From Ligustrum vulgare (Eukaryota; Streptophyta; Magnoliopsida; Lamiales; Oleaceae), in contig OY743177.1 of the NCBI GenBank assembly GCA_963555705.1, positions 51,722,596-51,786,595 of the forward strand: a DNA stretch of 64,000 nt. Direction: 5' to 3'. Each line of letters begins with the position of its first letter. Positions within the stretch are counted from its first letter, which is position 1. Positions 23,514 to 32,416 of this stretch are shown here, piece by piece. A program made the position numbers and the translations under genes. The notes under the pieces were generated by a model that did not search any database, was not told the origin of the DNA, and saw only the letters and a list, made by a program, of their open reading frames with translations.

Positions 23514-24157
23514 TGTTGGGTATTTGACCCAAATTAATCAAGTGCCTAGTGAAACATAATAAGTGTCTAGTTGAAACAAAGGATGGTGGAGCTAATTATG
23601 GTATTTGAATGATAATTAGCCTTGACTAATTATGATGTCTTTGAATGATAATTAGTTTTGACTAATTATGATGTCTTTGAATGATGATTAGTTTGACTAA
23701 TCATCATGTTTTGGTGTTAAGAGAATTTCATGTAGATTTCTCTCTATAAATAGAGAAGGAATTCAAGGAATAAATACACCACCACAAACATATTAGAGAG
23801 TGCTAATTAGTGTCATATTGTGATCAAAGAGAGAAAATTGTGAGCCTAGCATATTGTGAAGTTTCTTGTAACTCTTTGTAGTGTAAGTCAAAGGGTAGAA
23901 ATTATATGTGGTAAAGCTCGTTTGTTGTATTTTCTTTGTGGTCTGTGGGATTGGGTTGGTGAGTGAAAGTCTATATATTTGTAACAATTTAATATATAGT
24001 GAAAAGCTTTGGCGAGGGTCCGTGGACGTAGGCATTTTGCTGAACCACGTAAATTTCTGTGTTCGTATTTATTTTCTTGTTTGCTTATTTTATTTTGAAC
24101 ATCGAAAGATCCTGTGGAAAAATTAAAGTGGGAATTGACGTGTCGAAATTCCCAACA
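23514..24157 (+). repeat. 5' LTR of copia element D
   Basis: 644 bases, TGTTGGG...CCCAACA. It carries a tract of about three 36-base units (23600-23705) with the inverted pair ATAATTAG/CTAATTAT in each, then a TATA box (CTATAAATAG at 23744-23753). The sequence TTGGCGAGGGTCCGTGG at 24011-24027 is the empty version of the site where array E sits in the other LTR. Confidence 0.95.
23744..23753 (+). promoter_or_regulatory. TATA box in 5' LTR of copia element D
   Basis: CTATAAATAG, the best promoter match in the LTR, just downstream of the hairpin-repeat tract. Transcription would start about 30 bases further on. The same box is at 25616-25625 in the 3' LTR. Confidence 0.7.
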
Positions 24158-24159
24158 AG

Positions 24160-24171
24160 TGGTATCAGAGC
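24160..24171 (+). other. Primer binding site of element D (initiator tRNA-Met)
   Basis: TGGTATCAGAGC, two bases after the LTR end. Confidence 0.93.
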
Positions 24172-24207
24172 TACAGGTGGTTCAAATAATTTGAAGCAAA
24201 AGAAAAT

Positions 24208-24993
24208 ATGTCTGTCAAGTACGATGTGGAGAAATTTGACGGGAGAATCAATTTTGGCTTGTGGCAAGTACAAGTCAAGGATGTCTTGATTCAGGCGGGT
24301 CTGCACAAAGCTTTGAAGGGAAAACCAACTGAGAGTTCTGACAAAGAAAAAGATATTGAATCCAGGAAGACTGATGAAGATGGGGAAGATTTGGATTTGA
24401 AAGCTGCTAGTACAATACGACTTTGTTTGGCCAAGAATGTTCTTGCAAATATTCATGGGATATCTGCTGCTAAGGAACTTTGGGAAAAACTGGAAGAGTT
24501 GTATCAGACGAAAAACTTGTCAAATCGCTTGTATCTGAAGGAACAGTTTCATTCGTTGAGAATGAGCGCAAGTACAAAAATCTCCGACCATCTTAGTGTT
24601 CTTAATAGGATTGTTTCTGAACTGGAATCTATTGGAGTCAAAGTTGAAGATGAGGATAAAGCGTTGAGGCTCATCTGGTCTCTTCCATCCACGTTTGAGC
24701 ACATCAAACCGATTTTGATGTACGGGAAGGAAACGGTGGACTTTGCAGAAGTTACAAGTAAGTTGATCTCTGAAGAGCGGCGATTAGGTGGAGACGATAA
24801 TTCATCTAATAATAATTTGCTTGTTACTGAAAAGTGGAAGAGAGGGAATTCCATGAAGAAGAAGGTGACATGTTGGAACTGTGGTCAATCCGGGCACGTG
24901 AGAAGAAATTGTCCAAAAGGTGGAGCGGACTCGGCGAACTGCTCGAAGGACAATGCGACTCTCCTGGTGGAGGGTGGTGATGATGTACTCTGA
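24208..24993 (+). CDS. Copia gag polyprotein (UBN2-type) of element D
   Basis: Intact 261-codon frame with an ATG 36 bases after the primer site. It opens with YDVEKFDGRINFGLWQVQVKD, the usual start of plant copia gag, and has an ELWEKLEELYQTKNLSNRLYLKEQF block around residues 90-113. The capsid-like gag domain extends to about residue 190. A CCHC zinc knuckle (CWNCGQSGHVRRNC) near 222-235 binds RNA. In a complete element protease would follow directly; here the frame stops at TGA 24991-24993 and nothing of protease, integrase or RT is recognisable downstream. The gag may still form particles, which would make this a gag-only, partly autonomous derivative. The open frame agrees with the young LTRs. 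Confidence 0.93.
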   Translation: MSVKYDVEKFDGRINFGLWQVQVKDVLIQAGLHKALKGKPTESSDKEKDIESRKTDEDGEDLDLKAASTIRLCLAKNVLANIHGISAAKELWEKLEELYQTKNLSNRLYLKEQFHSLRMSASTKISDHLSVLNRIVSELESIGVKVEDEDKALRLIWSLPSTFEHIKPILMYGKETVDFAEVTSKLISEERRLGGDDNSSNNNLLVTEKWKRGNSMKKKVTCWNCGQSGHVRRNCPKGGADSANCSKDNATLLVEGGDDVL

Positions 24994-25349
24994 GTAAGAT
25001 GGAACATCCTCATGGCATGATGCCAGTTGCCATGATAGAGGATGTGTTCTTACTGGCACGGGTACTGTGTTCGCATACAGCATTGGTTTGGTTTAGATGC
25101 AAGGTATGTGGTTTACTTTATGTCGATGGCTGATGAACTTCCAAGGAGAACCAAACATGGGAGTTGCACCATAAATTTCAGCAATTTTGTTTCGACATGG
25201 GCCGATGAAATTCTCGGAGTTCGTTGATAATTCTGAGTGATTATACTCATATGGTGGAGTATGGGACTGTCAAAGTGGAAAAATGCTTGCCTGTTACCCA
25301 ATATTTGAATTTGGTTTTGGCTTGGACGAATTTGTGTCAAGGTGGAGAT
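24994..25349 (+). other. Remnant between gag and 3' LTR of element D
   Basis: About 350 bases without a usable frame. It represents the collapsed pol region. The purine tract AAGGTGGAGAT (25339-25349) immediately precedes the 3' LTR and would prime plus-strand synthesis. Confidence 0.75.
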
Positions 25350-25890
25350 TGTTGGGTATTTGACCCAAATTAATCAAGTGCCTAGTGAAACATAATGAGT
25401 GTCTAGTTGAAACAAAGGATGGTGGAGTTAATTATGGTATTTGAATGATAATTAGCCTTGACTAATTATGATGTCTTTGAATGATAATTAGTTTTGACTA
25501 ATTATGATGTCTTTGAATGATAATTAGTTTTGACTAATTATGATGTCTTTGAATGATGATTAGTTTGACTAATCATCATGTTTTGGTGTTAAGAGAATTT
25601 CATGTAGATTTCTCTCTATAAATAGAGAAGGAATTCAAGGAATAAATACACCACCACAAACATATTAGAGAGTGCTAATTAGTGTCACATTGTGATCAAA
25701 GAGAGAAAATTGTGAGCCTAGCATATTGTGAAGTTTCTTGTAACTCTTTGTAGTGTAAGTCAAAGGGTAGAAATTATATGTGGTAAAGCTCGTTTGTTGT
25801 ATTTTCTTTGTGGTCTGTGGGATTGGGTTGGTGAGTGAAAGTCTATATATTTCTAACAATTTAATATATAGTGAAAAGCTTTGGCGAGGG
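25350..25890 (+). repeat. 3' LTR of element D, left portion
   Basis: Matches 23514-24020 of the 5' LTR but has one additional 36-base unit in the hairpin-repeat tract (about 25438-25577). It ends at GAGGG (25886-25890), the left target duplication of array E. Added to 42123-42261 it gives 680 bases, exactly 36 more than the 5' LTR. Confidence 0.95.
25886..25890. other. Target site duplication GAGGG (left) of array E
   Basis: GAGGG precedes LTR1 and recurs at 42118-42122 directly after LTR3. The undisturbed site is in the 5' LTR of element D at 24016-24020. Confidence 0.96.
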
Positions 25891-26253
25891 TGTAGCGCCC
25901 CGAGTTCCGTATACCCGATTCACTACGTCATTTTCTGTCTAAATTTTTCGAATAATATTTTTGCGGAAGAAGTAATTGAAATTCATTTTTGGCAACATTA
26001 AATAAACTGTAATGGCCGCTAAAATTGAAAACATTTATGAAACCATTTGAAATAGTAAATCGAACCATTAATATTGTAAAGAAATTGCCAATATCATAAT
26101 TTCTCAAATAAATGAACTTCTCTAAATTATTCGATTGTTTGGAAAATATGAAAATCATTAACGTCAAACTTTCAACCGTTCAACGATTATTGCCACCATC
26201 ATTCATCGCTCGCCACCGTCTCCGAAATCTGCAAAACTGTTAAAAAGTAGGGT

Positions 26254-26277
26254 GAGTATTTCATGGGGGAAATACTC
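26254..26277. other. Hairpin conserved between LTRs of array E and element C
   Basis: GAGTATTTC ... GAAATACTC with a 6-base loop. The flanks are alike in element C (12655), whose loop is AAAA. Repeated at 32783 and 39312. Confidence 0.8.
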
Positions 26278-26582
26278 AGTAGACTCATCGCAAATTAATT
26301 TAATTTATAAGATGATTAAACACATAAATCCCGGCTCTTTATAAAACGGGCATTGATAGAGCTTCTTTATAAAACTGCTCTTGATAAAACTCATATTGTG
26401 CATTACAGCACGGGACATATTTTACAAATCATAGGCTCTTTGAAAATAGCTCTTTGAAAACAGCTCTTTGAAAACCATATACTTATAAAAACATTTTAAT
26501 TATGTCAAGCATAATTTCTTTTGAAAGCATAACATAAGATATGATTGAAATCTTCATAAACATAAATAGACACAAGAACTGT

Positions 26583-27073
26583 ACCGAACTTAGGTGGCAA
26601 GAATTCTTATGCAGTAAAATCATAATAACAGTAAGTTTTCATCATAACATAGGATAAAATCGAAATCCTCATAAACATAAGAATTTTACCGAACTTAGGT
26701 GGTAAGAATTCTTATGTAGTAAAATCATAATAACAGTAAGTTTTCATCATAACATAGGATAAAATCGAAATCCTCATAAACATAAGAATTTTACCGAACT
26801 TAGGTGGCAAGAATTCTTATGTAGTAAGTCATAATAACAGTAAGATCATAATAACAGTAAGTATACCAAAACATAATTCATGAAATTCATAGGGATCATT
26901 TCCATCATAACATAAGATAGGATCGAAATCCTCATAAACATACGCGACAGGAATTTTACCGAACTTAGGTGGTAAATCCTCATAAACATATGGAAAGACA
27001 GGAATTTTACCGAACTTAGGTGGTAAATCCTCATAAACTTATGGAGACACAGAATTCTACCGAACTTAGGTGG
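26583..27073. repeat. Hairpin minisatellite in LTR1 (ACCGAACTTAGGTGG units)
   Basis: The 15-base core starts at 26583, 26689, 26793, 26958, 27009 and 27059. It is embedded in longer units with AAGAATT...AATTCTT or TTTACC...GGTAAA arms that can fold. Spacing varies between about 50 and 165 bases. The same array is in LTR2 and LTR3. Confidence 0.88.
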
Positions 27074-29789
27074 TAAGAATTCTTATGTGCATAGCAATGA
27101 TCCAAAACATATAAAACATTATCGTAAAAACATAGGGTATACTTACTTTTCATAAAAACATAAGGTATATTTACCTTTCATAAAAACATACTTGTTTTTC
27201 TTAAAAATTGACTTTCACAAGTCACATGACATTTATATGAAATCATAATTTAAATCAATTAATAAGTGCGAGTCTACATCAAATCCGACGAGTGCAAAGT
27301 TGAGCGGGAATGACTTCAATTTCTTTAAATTCTCCGTACGCTTCGTCTTAGCCAATAAGTCACTTTAGTATATCGAATATATAGTTCAAAATGATAAATT
27401 ATAATTTGAGGACTAAAATTGATGTTTTGAAAGTTGAGGGACTAAAATGAATACTTTTGAAAGTTGAAGGACTAAAATGATTACTTTGAAAGTTGAGTCG
27501 GAAACTCAAAACAATAGGGTTGAAATAATAGATTTTGAAAATGAAAGGGCTGAAATGATTGTGTTTTGAAGCAGTAGGGTCCGATTTGAAACTTTTTAAA
27601 AGCTTGGGGACTGAAATGATTATTTTTCAAACTTGGGGGCTAATATGCAAATTTCAAAAATCAACCTTTTAATATCAGATTTTAACCCTCTCTCACAACT
27701 CGTTATCAGATCGAAGGAGGGACGCAGCGACTGCCTCGCCAAAATCCGACCTTTAGCCGGTGATTCGCCGGCGAACTCAACGGCGCAGGCTGCGGTGAGT
27801 GGCAGACAAAGCAGGGTTCAGATTTTAGGGCTTGGGTTTGAGAAACAAGGGCGAAAACGAAGCAAAAGTCGAAGCTGGAGATCGCGGTTTCCGGCGATGT
27901 AACCGACGATCGAGGTAGGTAGGTATTTTGGGTATTCTATTTCTTGGGTTTTGATTTGGGGTTCGATTGATGGGGGTTCGAGGTTGGTGCGAGATTGGGT
28001 GTGAGAAAAAAAACTGAGATGAAGTCGCGATTTGGAAGTGATATTTCTGGTTCAGTTGGTGAGCTTGGGATTGGGTGTTGGCTGATCAGTATGGAATGGT
28101 GATAAATGGACAGTGGTGATTGAGGTGGTGATGAGACAGTGGAGTAGGTGGCCGGTGATGCTGGTTGCGGTCATTATGTTGGTGATGAAGGTTTGTGTTC
28201 TTAGTTGAGGCGGTGTTGGGTTGTAGTGGCTCACGGTGGTTGATGGTTTGGAAATTGATTTGGGCAGTAGAGGCGTAAGTGGTGACTGTGGTGATGATGG
28301 AAGTTCATGGCTGAAGATTGAGTAATGGCAGTGATGGAATTGTGGTGTAACTGATTGGTACTGATGATGGTTGGTTGGGTAGATCAGTGGTTGCAGTGAT
28401 GAAACAGTTATGGCTTGCTGTAGGTTGATCTATGTGTGGTAAATGGTGGCTGCTGATGGTTTCTGATCGAGGAGGTGATGGCAGAGTGATGGACGGTGAG
28501 GCAGTGTGGGTGGACTGTGGTTGCACTCGTCTGGGATGGAGATGGAGCTTGGTGCAGGTGATGAAGATGTATGCTTATATATATTGTATTGTGGAATCTA
28601 AGTACATGGAAGTGTGAGTTGTGCCATGAGTATTGAAATGAAGATGGGGTAGATGATGATAATGATGAAGATGCTTTGCTTTGGTGTTTGTATAATGAGA
28701 TGGAATATGAAATAGATGTAAAATTTATATATATAATGATGATGTTTTTGTATAAGGAATTGTATTAAAACTGATATATTTTGGACTGAAAATAAATTTG
28801 AATAAGGAAAATTGAAATATTTTAATAAATTTGGAATTCAAAATAATTTTGAAAATAATACTTTGAATAAACAATTAAAATAACATAATTTTAGAAATTC
28901 GGACATTTAATTTAAAATCGAACAAATTCGATATTTCTTGACTTGGCTAGACGAATCCGTCGCGGCGTTAACTTCAAAACAATGAGTGAAATAGTAGCGA
29001 CACGATTTTCTAAATATTAAAATAATTATAAAATTGCGTAAAAATTCTGGATCGCTATAATCTTACCTCCTTAAAATAATTTCGTCCTCGAAATTAAACT
29101 TACTTAATCTTATAATTTCTGAATACTAAATCAGAATCTCTTCTTCTTATCATCGAATATTCTCAAAATAATCAAAACAATTCCCAATCGTATGTAAAAA
29201 TTTCATCATATCTTGTAGTATTCATGTAACTTGTCACTTATCATCGTATCATGTGACCTCAAATATTCGTATATATCTCTAAAATTTCAACAAATCTTTA
29301 CTGACATATCGTATCATAATAATTTTTTCCTTTCTTATCATCGAAAATTCCAAAAATAATCAAAGAATTACCTGAATATCTTCTCTACGTAATATACCCA
29401 AACATATCAACATAATATCATCAACTTATCTTTCCAATATTTGTAACCCAAAATTCAGTAAACAAATATCTCCTAAAACTAAGATTCTATACTTAAATGT
29501 CACCACATTTCTTGCAAAGTATTTCTTTCACTTGTATATACGTATGAATTCTGATTCAATACGGTACTCATTTTACTTTCCACGTATCATCACATTATAC
29601 TATGATTATCATTATTTTAACAAAATATCAGTACCCATAATCCAAGAAAATATTCCAAATCTCCAATCAAATCTCCTTTATCGATAAAATTTAATAGCGC
29701 ATTACTTTGTCTCCTCTTTTCCATTAAAATAATCCTGCTCTTTCTTGCTGGACACAACATCACGCGGATTCACTCAGATCCTTAACGCT

Positions 29790-29798
29790 TTTAAATAG
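29790..29798 (+). promoter_or_regulatory. TATA-like box upstream of the cysteine-rich ORF (copy 1)
   Basis: TTTTAAATAG-type box 33 bases before the ATG at 29831. The same TTTAAATAG core precedes the LOG ORF. Copy 2 is at 36319-36327. Promoter function is inferred. Confidence 0.4.
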
Positions 29799-29830
29799 TT
29801 CATGCTGGGAAGAGGTTGAATCATCAAACA

Positions 29831-30382
29831 ATGGATATCATCCTTACAAACATTCGCAAGTATTATTCCAATCTTCCTATGAATGATCTGAAAAAGATCT
29901 ATAGAATAAGGCTCGAAAGATTGAGGTTGCTGATGGCTCATGATCTTCCAGAAGATGTTCGTTGGTTGATAGAAGCAAAGGTTCGACTATCTGGTGAATT
30001 ACCATCAACATTTCCAAAGCACATGCCTGGTTTAGGCAAAAGCACGTTTGCAAAGAAACGAAGAGCAAAAAGACTGGGTGGTTGCTACAAATGTGCTCGT
30101 TGGAACTGTAATACTCGTTGCAAATCAGTAGGATATTCTTCTACTAATCGGGATGATAAAATCGAATTCATAAAGGGTGGACTGAGTAAGGAGTCTTTGG
30201 ATGATATTCGACTGACTCTTGAGACGCACCCAAGTGGTTATGTACAACGTGAACTTCTCTCCTTATACGCTCAGTTTAACGAGGACAAAAATCGTTATAG
30301 TCTCCAAAATATAATAGCAAAAGATCCTGTTTGCCAGTCTGTTTTACAAAATGAGGCTTCTGGCAGTTCAGCAATGTTATAA
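29831..30382 (+). CDS. Cysteine-rich basic protein, carlavirus nucleic-acid-binding-protein-like (copy 1)
   Basis: The first ATG is at 29831; an upstream in-frame TTG is not a likely start. 183 residues. Residues 1-60 are helical and charged. A very basic patch at 69-81 (GKSTFAKKRRAKR) leads into a four-cysteine cluster C85-x2-C88-x4-C93-x3-C97. A DDKIEFIKGG block and a helical acidic/polar C-terminus follow. The Ser/Ala/Arg-rich patch directly before Cys-x2-Cys, with a hydrophobic FI-x2-G block after the cluster, is the pattern of the Carla_C4 nucleic-acid-binding proteins of carlaviruses and relatives. Those proteins bind RNA or DNA and act in the nucleus. The match is by pattern only, so viral ancestry is a hypothesis; a plant zinc-finger origin is the alternative. 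It is antisense to the retroelement and 300 bases upstream of the LOG ORF on the same strand. Confidence 0.7.
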   Translation: MDIILTNIRKYYSNLPMNDLKKIYRIRLERLRLLMAHDLPEDVRWLIEAKVRLSGELPSTFPKHMPGLGKSTFAKKRRAKRLGGCYKCARWNCNTRCKSVGYSSTNRDDKIEFIKGGLSKESLDDIRLTLETHPSGYVQRELLSLYAQFNEDKNRYSLQNIIAKDPVCQSVLQNEASGSSAML

Positions 30383-30599
30383 GGTAAATCTTTTAAAATA
30401 TTTTGCTGCTTTCTTTCACGCGTTTTGAAAATAAAATATATTTTCCTTTTCTCGAGTTTTGATAAAGCTGGAAATAAAATATTAAATCGCCGAAAGGTGA
30501 CAGCCTCTATACGATAAAAATATTCAAAAGTGGGCTGATTTTGTCAAAAGTAAATCTTTACTTTTTCAGAATCAATCAAAAACAGTAAATTTTTCCGGC

Positions 30600-30608
30600 T
30601 TTAAATAG
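30600..30608 (+). promoter_or_regulatory. TATA-like box upstream of the LOG ORF (copy 1)
   Basis: TTTAAATAG inside GGCTTTAAATAGCC (30597-30610), 75 bases before the LOG ATG. It shares its core with the box before the cysteine-rich ORF. Copy 2 is at 37129-37137. Confidence 0.45.
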
Positions 30609-30682
30609 CCAAACATATTTCATAGTTCAGGCATCCCAAAATCACATTTTCTTCGTAAGTTTTCTCTTCTATACTATCAAAG

Positions 30683-31336
30683 ATGGAAGCACCAAAACTT
30701 CGACAGATCAAAACTATTTGTGTATTTTGTGGATCAAAAGTAGGGAAAGGCTTCGGTTATCTAGAAGCGGCTGTAGATCTTGGAAAGAAACTGGGGGAAA
30801 AAGGTATCACTCTTGTGTATGGGGGTGGTAGCAGTGGTCTAATGGGTTGTGTTTCCCAATCTGCTCTTGCAGAGAAATCAAAAGTAATCGGTGTTATACC
30901 TGTCCCTTTGGTAGATGTTGCAGGCAAAACACGAGGGCATGAAGTTCAAACTTTATCCATCCATGAACGCATAACTTGTATGCTATATGGTTCTGATGCC
31001 TTTATAGCCCTGCCCGGAGGTTTTGGTACCTTAGAAGAAATTTTTAACATTACCTCGTGGGCTCAACTAGATCTCCATACTAAACCTATTGGGCTTCTGA
31101 ATGTTAACAATTTCTTTGATGGTTTGTTAACCTTTCTTGATTATGCTGTGGAACAGGGATTCATCTCTCCATTTTCCAGAAGGCTTCTTATTTCTGCTCC
31201 TACTATTGATGAACTACTGGATAAGCTGCAGTCATATATCTCAATACAAGATCCAGCAGGAGTTAAGATAGATTGGTCGCAAGGAAGGGGAATCAAGCGA
31301 AAATGGAGTCCGGTTAATGTAAACTTAACTCTGTGA
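30683..31336 (+). CDS. LOG: LOG: cytokinin riboside 5'-monophosphate phosphoribohydrolase (copy 1), intronless retroelement cargo
   Basis: 217 residues, the normal length of plant LOG proteins, from ATG 30683. LOG enzymes release active cytokinin bases from their riboside monophosphates in one step, usually in cytosol and nucleus. Signature blocks are present: ICVFCGSKVGKG near the N-terminus (12-23), VYGGGSSGLMGCVSQSA (45-61) and PGGFGTLEE (111-119, the PGGxGTxxE motif with E119). Also present are SWAQLDLHTKPIGLLNVN and a VEQGFISPFSRR segment. R96 in HER corresponds to the catalytic Arg, but the next residue is Ile where classical LOGs have Lys. The tail is basic (KRKW) and ends VNVNLTL. Plant LOG genes normally have several introns; this frame has none, as expected after capture through RNA. 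Open and identical in both array copies. Confidence 0.93.
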   Translation: MEAPKLRQIKTICVFCGSKVGKGFGYLEAAVDLGKKLGEKGITLVYGGGSSGLMGCVSQSALAEKSKVIGVIPVPLVDVAGKTRGHEVQTLSIHERITCMLYGSDAFIALPGGFGTLEEIFNITSWAQLDLHTKPIGLLNVNNFFDGLLTFLDYAVEQGFISPFSRRLLISAPTIDELLDKLQSYISIQDPAGVKIDWSQGRGIKRKWSPVNVNLTL

Positions 31337-31346
31337 ATCTTAGAAT

Positions 31347-31565
31347 AGGTGGGGGTAGAGTACGGAGTATTCTCACTCTCGAGACACCCCTCCATTTACT
31401 AGGATTTCCTTAATGTTTAAATCTTGTGTGTACTTCAAAGATTCCAGGTGGTAGATTACGGAGTATTCTTACTCTCGAAACACACCTCTTTGAAGGTTTT
31501 CTCTATTTCCTCAAAAGATCAGAGGTGGTAGGATACGGCTACTCCGGAAACACATCTCTCATTCT
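31347..31565 (+). repeat. Three hairpin-like repeats downstream of LOG (copy 1)
   Basis: Units begin AGGTGG(G)GGTAGA/AGGTGGTAG at 31347, 31446 and 31523. They share TACGGAGTATTCT..ACTCTCGA-ACAC in the first two and a shortened TACGGCTACTCCGGAAACAC in the third. GAGTA/TACTC pairs can form a short stem in unit 2. They lie in the presumed 3' untranslated region. Copy 2 begins at 37876. Confidence 0.7.
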
Positions 31566-31657
31566 GAGGATCTTTCCATGTTTTTCTCTTATGCTTTCGT
31601 GTGTTTCATGTATTTCCTTTCCAGTGTGACTCTTGTGTGTTCTCCTTATGAGAAAAT

Positions 31658-31663
31658 AATAAA
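31658..31663 (+). terminator. Possible polyadenylation signal for LOG (copy 1)
   Basis: AATAAA about 320 bases after the LOG stop, following the repeats. It is the only canonical signal near the ORF. Copy 2 is at 38187-38192. Confidence 0.4.
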
Positions 31664-32404
31664 ATCTCTGCTATCATCTACTAAATCTCGTTTGTGATGT
31701 AAATGATCTTGCATGTCTAACCTTAATTCCTTTAGTGGATGCTTATCATATTATGCTCTTAATTCCAAATGATAAAATTCTGGATAGAGTCTCCCTTGTA
31801 ATTTGGACTTATCCAAACCATAAGCATACTTCATAATTCACAATAATAAATAACTCCACATTTGATCACGACGATCTAAAAATATTGAAAACGATTCCAA
31901 CACTTCAATATCATCAAAATATCCCATAATTCAATTCATAATTCCTCAATATAGAAATTTCAAATCATATTTTTCAATATCACAATATTACTTCCTTCCA
32001 TACCTTAATTGGCTCAAAAGTTACTCATACTTATAAATATATGCCATAAATCATATTGTTCCCATTATGCTCAACACTCGTTTTCTTTCTTAAAAAATTT
32101 CTCATAATCATACATTAAAGCATATAAGTTATGACAAAGCATAACAACATCATTATTTTCGAAGAAATACATTCTTATTTCTCATAAATCATAAGTATCC
32201 GAAATACTCTTCATTCTTTCTCATAAATCAATAAAATGAGTATTCGAAATACTGAAATAACTTTAAATATTATAAACTTCTTTACCTCGGAGTTGGTGGA
32301 ACGAATGATGGCAGTGGCAATCTTCATCAATAAAAATCTTATAATGGAAAATATTTCTTAAAATTCTTTTTGAAAATTTTACCAGTCTACAGAAACGCAG
32401 ACTA

Positions 32405-32416
32405 GCTCTGATACCA
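32405..32416 (-). other. Primer binding site of array E, body 1 (initiator tRNA-Met)
   Basis: GCTCTGATACCA on the + strand is TGGTATCAGAGC on the - strand, three bases from the LTR2 border. It fixes the element's orientation as -. Copy 2 is at 38934-38945. Confidence 0.92.

Larger units (their letters stand above)
25891..29059 (-). repeat. LTR1 of array E
   Basis: Identical by eye to LTR2 and LTR3, except T at 28196 where the others have G. It has a hairpin at 26254-26277 and six copies of an ACCGAACTTAGGTGG hairpin motif (26583-27073). A GC-rich segment lies at about 27700-27920 and a strongly G/T-skewed tract at about 27930-28620. The outer end is TA instead of CA on the + strand. No real gene is seen; the small ORFs are incidental. 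Confidence 0.93.

Noticed and set aside
23793..24126. Small ORFs in the copia LTR (also 25665-26001)
   Set aside because: They lie in LTR sequence on both strands and are explained by the duplicated LTR.
26583..27073. CRISPR-like array of repeats and spacers
   Set aside because: Eukaryotic LTR context, irregular spacing, and repeat units that differ in their flanks; a hairpin minisatellite explains it.
28052..28617. Several 60-73 codon frames in the G/T-skewed LTR tract (repeated at 34581-35146 and 41110-41675)
   Set aside because: They are open on both strands because of skewed composition, and tripled only because the LTR is tripled.
29816..29830. Upstream in-frame extension of the cysteine-rich ORF (5 codons, starting TTG)
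   Set aside because: TTG is an unlikely start in a plant mRNA; the first ATG is at 29831.
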